From Rhodobiaceae bacterium (lineage in GTDB: Bacteria; Pseudomonadota; Alphaproteobacteria; Parvibaculales; Parvibaculaceae), in the NCBI GenBank assembly GCA_002401305.2, contig NVSO02000119.1, positions 1 to 10,620 on the forward strand: DNA of 10,620 nt, read 5' to 3'. Position 1 is the first letter of the stretch. Every line of letters begins with the position of its first letter. Below, piece after piece: positions 6,524 through 10,620 of the stretch. The translations under genes and the position numbers were made by a program. The notes beneath the pieces were generated by a model, which was not told the DNA's origin, made no database searches, and saw only the letters and a list, made by a program, of their open reading frames with translations.

Positions 6524-7996
6524 ATGAGAGAGCAAATGCGCACTTACGAAGAGCTAACTGGAGCTGACGGGAAGAAGATATTTTTTAGGGCGGAACGTTT
6601 TCGTCCCTCAGATATTTTTTCATCGCACCAACCAAAGATTGATTTGGGGGGCGAGGTTGCAGTCCTCAAAAATCTGTCTATGACCGGACTTGCAGTTCAA
6701 TGTGCTGAAGATTCCTCTTGGCAGGATAAATTGGATACAGAAATTCCAGTAAAATTTCTTGTTGGATCAGATGAGATTTATGCGGGTGCTGGCAAGATTC
6801 GACGCTCAGAGATGACTGGCTTGCGCACAACTGTAGCCATTGAATTGACCACAGGATATCTCGACTTCGCCGAAATTCAGAAGCAGCACGAATATTCGGT
6901 TTTGCGTCAGACCCTCGATGACCCCTTCTTTGGGGAAACACACGATGTGTCGCCGGAATTCAAGACGCTTTCAGGCGAAATTATAAACCTGTTCCGATCT
7001 TACAAAGATGTTTTGGAGAAGTTTGAAGGCAATTTGGCTCTCGAAGGTTCAGAGCGAGAAGCCGTGCTCCTCGAGGCCCTAAAAATTTGCGAAGACCGTA
7101 TTGTTCCTCAATGGAAAGAGCTTTGGTATCGCGGCAGTGATATCCTCTGGCCCATTATGGAGGACCCGGAGAAAGTAGCTGCCCACAAAGCCTATACTGA
7201 GCGGGTGCTGACACCTGAGTTTATGGGTGGTCCTGTCATGCGGCGGTGTTACGAGAAGCCTCTAGGCTATCCTGGTGACTATCAGATCATGAACTACGTT
7301 TATAAATGGGAACGGATTGGCAATTCCCTTTATGAAAAGCTATTGCACCGCATCGGCCTTGTAACGGGAGAATGCGTTGGGACCCGTCTCCGCATGGCTC
7401 AGGCCTTCTTGCGAGAACACATTGAACAATCAGCTGCAACAGCAGGCGATGAAGTTCTCAACATCACCAACCTAGGGTGTGGCTCAGCTTATGAGGTCGC
7501 CGATTACCTCAAAATTGACGAGCTGCCGCGGGCTGTGCAATTCACGCTCATTGATCAAGATCATGATGCGCTGAGTTATGCCTACAACCACGCTCACCGG
7601 GAAGTTATACGCCATGGCGGTAAAGCCCGCGTGAGGTGCCTACAGGCTTCCTTCGCTGAGCTTTTAAAAGCCGGCAAGCTATTCAACACCATGAAGCCGC
7701 AAGACATTATCTATAGCTTGGGTCTTTATGATTATCTGTCCGCAAAGCGCGCCAAAGCCCTTACTCATGATCTGTATGAGCAAGTGAAACCGGGGGGACA
7801 TTTAATCCTCGCGAACGTGAAGACAGGCCGTGAAGCTTGCATGTGGCCACTTGAGTTCGTGACAGACTGGAGCTTGGTGTATCGCACGGAGCAAGACATG
7901 TGGGATATGGTCGACGGTCTGGATTGCGAACGCATTTCGATGGAAGAAGATTCGACCAAATGTGTTTGGGTGATGGTTGTGCGTAAGCCAGTCTAG
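6524..7996 (+). CDS. PilZ-like domain fused to PhcB-related SAM methyltransferase
   Basis: A 490-residue cytoplasmic protein. Residues about 18-115 look like a PilZ domain, the common c-di-GMP receptor: an Arg-rich lead (FFRAERFR, 21-27) and NLSMTG at 50-55, matching the (D/N)xSxxG signature; the RxxxR part is not exact, so ligand binding is uncertain. Residues about 145-300 are helical and contain CYEKPLGYPGDYQIMNYVY (242-260), resembling the GYAGDxxxxxxIY motif of methyltransferases annotated as 3-hydroxypalmitate methyl ester synthesis proteins (PhcB group). The Rossmann core follows: motif I ITNLGCGSAYEV (314-325), acidic end of strand 2 TLIDQDHDAL (341-350, Asp344), YSLGLYDYL (397-405) and KPGGHLILANV (422-432). 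In Ralstonia, PhcB makes a 3-hydroxy fatty acid methyl ester quorum signal, but the annotation is applied broadly and the substrate here is unproven. An in-frame TAA at 6521 fixes the upstream limit; M5 at 6536, after GAGAG, is an alternative start. Confidence 0.78.
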   Translation: MREQMRTYEELTGADGKKIFFRAERFRPSDIFSSHQPKIDLGGEVAVLKNLSMTGLAVQCAEDSSWQDKLDTEIPVKFLVGSDEIYAGAGKIRRSEMTGLRTTVAIELTTGYLDFAEIQKQHEYSVLRQTLDDPFFGETHDVSPEFKTLSGEIINLFRSYKDVLEKFEGNLALEGSEREAVLLEALKICEDRIVPQWKELWYRGSDILWPIMEDPEKVAAHKAYTERVLTPEFMGGPVMRRCYEKPLGYPGDYQIMNYVYKWERIGNSLYEKLLHRIGLVTGECVGTRLRMAQAFLREHIEQSAATAGDEVLNITNLGCGSAYEVADYLKIDELPRAVQFTLIDQDHDALSYAYNHAHREVIRHGGKARVRCLQASFAELLKAGKLFNTMKPQDIIYSLGLYDYLSAKRAKALTHDLYEQVKPGGHLILANVKTGREACMWPLEFVTDWSLVYRTEQDMWDMVDGLDCERISMEEDSTKCVWVMVVRKPV

Positions 7997-8026
7997 CTGG
8001 AATCCGCAAGTCCATAATGAAAACGG

Positions 8027-8083
8027 AAAACGACTCCACTGCGTTGAGGCTTATGTAGCCCACAATGCGCTGGGGTCGTTTTT
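8027..8083. terminator. Bidirectional hairpin terminator overlapping the kinase 3' end
   Basis: AAAACGACTCC (8027-8037) pairs with GGGGTCGTTTT (8072-8082; one G-U). Inside it, GCGTTG (8041-8046) pairs with CAATGC (8063-8068; one G-U) and GGCT (8048-8051) with AGCC (8057-8060). On the plus strand it ends in five T's (8079-8083), a good terminator for the PilZ-methyltransferase gene. On the minus strand the stem is followed by TTTTCCGTTTT, so it can also end kinase transcription. The right arm lies inside the last codons of the kinase, and the kinase stop codon overlaps the apical stem and loop. Confidence 0.65.
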
Positions 8084-9565
8084 GTCTTGAACAAACCGAC
8101 TGCTTGGGAAGGTGACAACCGCCGTCGTGCCATCACCAACAGCACTTTTTAGCTCTACTTGACCGCCATGAAGGCTCATAATTTTTTTCACCAAAGGCAA
8201 GCCTAAGCCCGTGCCTTGGTGCGTTCTGCTCAGCGCGTTTTCCACTTGGACGAAGGGCTCGAAAATACGCGCGATATCTTCCGTCGCAATGCCAATGCCG
8301 CTGTCAATGATGCGGAGTTCCAAGTCACCATCTTTGGACAAGGCAAGCTCTACCTTCACCAGTCCATTTTCCGGTGTGAATTTAAGCGCATTTGAGGTCA
8401 GGTTAATGACGACCTGATTGAACAAGCGAGGGTCAGCGATAAGCCACGGAATTTCATCAAGGACGCGGAAAGACAGTCGTACTTTCAATTCAGCCGCACG
8501 CTGTCTAAACATTCTCATCGTTGCATTCAGCGTCTCAACTGGGTCCACGGCCTGTTCGTCCAGCTGCAATTTTCCAGCTTCGGCTTTGGAGAGATCCAGA
8601 ATGTCATTGATGATGCTCAACAAGTGCTGCCCACTGGTGCGGATATCACCTGCATAGTCAGGGTATTTTCTCTGCTCAATAGCGCCAAACATCTCATTGG
8701 CGATAATATCTGAGAAGCCGATAATGGCATTAAGCGGTGTGCGCAACTCATGACTCATAATCGCCAAGAAGTCATTTTTGGCGCGGTTTGCCGCCTCTGA
8801 TGTTTCCAATAGGGCTTCGGAGCGTTTCTGTTCAGCCTTGAGACGCTCTTTGTCAACAAAACTTGCTCGTAACTGTTGTTCTTGCACATAGTTGATGAAC
8901 ACATTGGTGCCAATGGCAAAGCCCAGAAATGCACCGTTGTTGATCAACATATCAACGGGTATTGGGTTGATGTACACGACGGTGACAGCGTATGCGATAG
9001 CCGTAGCGAACGAAACGAGAGTGGAAAGCAGGTAATTGAGTCGCCATAAACTGCAGCTGTACGCGATGATGATGACCAGGCCACCGTAATAGAGATGGTT
9101 TCCCGGCGCGTCAGCCAACGCAATCATGCCAATGACACCAAAGCTTGGAATGGCCATCGAGAAAGACAGCCATGTTTGATGTCTATAGTTGAACCACGGA
9201 GCGTAAGAAATCGCAGCAAGCCCAAGCAGGAGGGGCGCGCAGATAGCTAAACGTATAAACCATGCTTCGTAGAGAATTTCGGGGACGATAAAGATATCGA
9301 GCACGCCGAACAGTGAGAAAATCAGAGCGCCGCCGGCAATCGAGAAACGAGTGAGGCCGATTTGCTTGGTGTAGTTTTCCTCTGCAAATCGATCTTCGAG
9401 TGTGCGGTCGCGGAATTTTAGGGAAATTGGATCGAAATGATAGTCGCGACTCTTGGCTTCGGTCGGGGCTGGCTTCCCTTTTGTGGAATAGGGGGTGCCA
9501 TCTCGATCCGAGCTGCCGCTATCAGCGGTTGTTTGTTTTACATGACTTTGAAAGTCCTGCGCCAT
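8051..9565 (-). CDS. Membrane sensor histidine kinase
   Basis: A 504-residue two-component kinase. Residues 1-45 are a polar, disordered lead. LKFRDRTLEDRFAEENYTKQ (49-68) followed by about six hydrophobic helices (about 73-227) resembles integral-membrane sensor domains found on some adenylate cyclases and kinases, so the stimulus is probably in or near the membrane. A short coiled coil (230-262) leads to HisKA with the H-box SHELRTPLNAIIGFSDI (phospho-acceptor His272). The ATPase domain follows: N-box NLTSNALKFT (388-397), G1 DSGIGI (421-426), F-box IFEPFVQ (434-440) and G2 GTGLGL (451-456). All catalytic motifs are present. There is no PAS or receiver domain, and no response regulator lies in the window. 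The core resembles DivJ/PleC-type kinases. The start is ATG at 9565 with no strong ribosome-binding site. It converges on the PilZ-methyltransferase and lies 159 bp downstream of btaB. Confidence 0.92.
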   Translation of the reverse strand: MAQDFQSHVKQTTADSGSSDRDGTPYSTKGKPAPTEAKSRDYHFDPISLKFRDRTLEDRFAEENYTKQIGLTRFSIAGGALIFSLFGVLDIFIVPEILYEAWFIRLAICAPLLLGLAAISYAPWFNYRHQTWLSFSMAIPSFGVIGMIALADAPGNHLYYGGLVIIIAYSCSLWRLNYLLSTLVSFATAIAYAVTVVYINPIPVDMLINNGAFLGFAIGTNVFINYVQEQQLRASFVDKERLKAEQKRSEALLETSEAANRAKNDFLAIMSHELRTPLNAIIGFSDIIANEMFGAIEQRKYPDYAGDIRTSGQHLLSIINDILDLSKAEAGKLQLDEQAVDPVETLNATMRMFRQRAAELKVRLSFRVLDEIPWLIADPRLFNQVVINLTSNALKFTPENGLVKVELALSKDGDLELRIIDSGIGIATEDIARIFEPFVQVENALSRTHQGTGLGLPLVKKIMSLHGGQVELKSAVGDGTTAVVTFPSSRFVQDKNDPSALWAT

Positions 9566-9621
9566 CAGATGAAGGGGCCCGCTCGTTAATTTGGTTCTAT
9601 TATTTCTAACTTAAAAACCTA

Positions 9622-9648
9622 TAACACTGTGTTAAAACGCGCGTGTTA
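9622..9648. promoter_or_regulatory. TAACAC palindrome upstream of the kinase
   Basis: TAACAC-T-GTGTTA (9622-9634) is a perfect palindrome with 6-bp arms. A third half-site GTGTTA lies at 9643-9648, 14 bp from the second. The array is 57-83 bp upstream of the kinase start, where an operator would be expected. The regulator cannot be named. Confidence 0.4.
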
Positions 9649-9670
9649 TCTGGTTCGGGTTGACAGATTT

Positions 9671-9708
9671 CTTGAGCAATAGCTTAACCCAAAGGTTAAC
9701 ATCTCAAG
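9671..9708. repeat. Nested inverted repeat between btaB and the kinase gene
   Basis: TTAACC-CAAA-GGTTAA (9684-9699) is a perfect 6-bp-arm dyad. It is enclosed by CTTGAG (9671-9676) and CTCAAG (9703-9708), also complementary. It begins 16 bp past the btaB stop and is not followed by a T run on the minus strand, so it is at best a weak terminator. The inner half-sites are the same as those upstream of the PilZ-methyltransferase gene. The inner TTAA pair is spaced 8 bp, one more than the CtrA consensus. Confidence 0.4.
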
Positions 9709-9724
9709 TAAAACGTGAGGCTGA

Positions 9725-10414
9725 TCAAGCCGGACGGGTTAACACCGCATACCAGCAGTAATCTTTGTAAAGAGAATGATAAGAAACGTCTGCATGTTCT
9801 CTTGTTGCAAGGGCCGAAAGTGCGTGTGGTAAATCAGCGCGCGGCGAGACGTGAAAGAGGCCCAGCCACCTGGAGAGAATGGCGCGGAACCATTTTGGCA
9901 AGCCCTGTTGCATACCAAAATCGATGATATGGAGCTTGCCCCCAGGCTTCAGTAAGGCGAATGCCTCGTGTAGGGCCTGCTCCCAAGGGGGGATCATTGA
10001 AAGCGTATAGGACATAAAGATCGCATCGAATTCAGTGCGCTGGAACAGGGGGAACGTATCGAGGGCTGCGGCATCTCCCTGGCCAAAGTGGCATCGGTTT
10101 CCCAGCGGTGTGCGAGAGGCATTGTATGTGGCGGTAGCGAGCATTTCTTGGGAAATGTCTATTCCGTAAAATTGAGTGCCGGGAAAAAGGTGACTAGCCT
10201 TCAAGAGGTTGCGACCCGTTCCGCAGCCAACTTCTAAGATGTTGTCGTTTGGCCCCGCATTCAGCTGCTCAATCAAATGATCGCGCCCGAGCAAGTAGAA
10301 TTTGCGGGTGAAGTCGTAGACATAACGTTGGTGTCTATAAACGTCGTCCATCAAACCTTGATGGTCGCCGAGATCTTGATGTTCACAGAAACGGGGAGGG
10401 CGCACAGATGTCAT
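9725..10414 (-). CDS. btaB: Diacylglyceryl-homoserine N-methyltransferase (DGTS synthesis)
   Basis: BtaB uses three S-adenosylmethionines to trimethylate diacylglyceryl-homoserine, giving the phosphorus-free betaine lipid DGTS. The 229-residue protein opens with a family-typical segment (MDDVYRHQRYVYDFTRKFYLLGRD, about 22-45), followed by motif I ILEVGCGTGRNLL (59-71), YGIDIS with Asp86 (83-88), GQGDAAAL (111-118), and the post-III strand LLKPGGKLHIIDFG (154-167). The length is usual for BtaB. Its ATG overlaps the btaA stop as ATGA, with AAAGGGG about 8 nt upstream, so the two are translationally coupled. In known bacteria the pair is induced under phosphate limitation; any Pho box would lie upstream of btaA, outside the window. 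Confidence 0.9.
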   Translation of the reverse strand: MTSVRPPRFCEHQDLGDHQGLMDDVYRHQRYVYDFTRKFYLLGRDHLIEQLNAGPNDNILEVGCGTGRNLLKASHLFPGTQFYGIDISQEMLATATYNASRTPLGNRCHFGQGDAAALDTFPLFQRTEFDAIFMSYTLSMIPPWEQALHEAFALLKPGGKLHIIDFGMQQGLPKWFRAILSRWLGLFHVSPRADLPHALSALATREHADVSYHSLYKDYCWYAVLTRPA

Positions 10415-10620
10415 GTCGTCGCCCCTTTGAGGCTATAGAGATGAAAGCCGCCATAGATGGAGGATCTGTCTTTCGCGCCAAATTCCAGCGAGTCTTTCTG
10501 GTGATAATGCCATTGATCTAGGATGTCGGGATCAACGCGTCCGGGTAATAAATCTTCTGGTGCCGCAGTGCGGAAGATAACACGGGCACCTATCCGAGCC
10601 GTGCGGGTAATTTCCTGCCA
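10411..10620 (-). CDS. btaA: Diacylglycerol 3-amino-3-carboxypropyl transferase, C-terminal part
   Basis: The minus-strand frame entering from the right edge reads 69 residues and stops with TGA at 10413-10411. BtaA transfers the 3-amino-3-carboxypropyl group of S-adenosylmethionine to diacylglycerol, the first step to DGTS. The visible tail fits the BtaA (DUF3419) C-terminus: ARIGARVIFRTAAPEDLLPGRV, then W-Y spacing (DQWHYH), and DRSSIYGGFHLYSL at the end. The N-terminal three-quarters, including the SAM-binding core, lie outside the window. The 4-bp overlap with btaB confirms an operon. Confidence 0.87.
   Translation of the reverse strand, partial: WQEITRTARIGARVIFRTAAPEDLLPGRVDPDILDQWHYHQKDSLEFGAKDRSSIYGGFHLYSLKGATT

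Noticed and set aside
7761..8063. Minus-strand frame opposite the end of the PilZ-methyltransferase gene
   Set aside because: It shows no protein-like pattern and lies antisense to the conserved methyltransferase C-terminus.
9660..9665. TTGACA as a plus-strand -35 box
   Set aside because: No -10 element lies 15-19 bp downstream and no plus-strand gene follows; the region to the right is minus-strand btaB.
9684..9699. Canonical CtrA box
   Set aside because: The two TTAA cores are separated by 8 bp rather than 7, and the sites near 6426-6446 are spaced further still. I kept it as half-site clustering only.

Overview
The window looks like part of an alphaproteobacterial chromosome with moderate GC content. 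The evidence is the betaine-lipid gene pair btaA-btaB, a DivJ/PleC-like histidine kinase core with a six-helix N-terminus, an MFP/RND efflux start of a typical alphaproteobacterial type, and repeated TTAACC half-sites upstream of genes. The species cannot be named from this sequence. No tRNA, rRNA, CRISPR array, transposase or integrase is visible.

Left part (1-2416): the 3' end of a plus-strand gene resembling the N-terminal region of pentapeptide-repeat proteins runs head-on into a minus-strand remnant of an RND efflux permease. Only about 51 recognisable residues of the permease remain. Both reading frames lose family resemblance at about 268-280, so this is a rearrangement scar or an assembly join. 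Upstream of the remnant on the minus strand are the intact periplasmic adaptor and a PadR-family regulator. The layout is padR - adaptor - (broken) RND, an efflux operon that has lost its pump in this window. A tandem imperfect 15-bp repeat with a 21-bp period lies upstream of padR and is a good operator candidate.

Middle (2417-6354): a minus-strand SAM-dependent methyltransferase-like gene is split by a single-base frameshift near 2773. Divergent from it is an intact 773-residue MMPL/RND-superfamily exporter with twelve predicted membrane helices.

Right part (6355-10620): a plus-strand gene encodes a PilZ-like domain fused to a methyltransferase of the family annotated after PhcB (3-hydroxy fatty acid methyl ester signal synthesis). 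It converges on a minus-strand membrane histidine kinase, and the two share a long hairpin terminator that runs into the kinase coding sequence. Upstream of the kinase, also on the minus strand, are btaB and the 3' end of btaA, which make the phosphorus-free betaine lipid DGTS.

The most interesting reading, which is inference, is that the exporter, the PilZ-methyltransferase and the kinase form a lipid-derived signalling or membrane-lipid module. TTAACC/GGTTAA half-sites cluster upstream of both the PilZ-methyltransferase and the kinase, which would fit shared control. No response regulator or acyl-chain hydroxylating enzyme is in the window to close the circuit.
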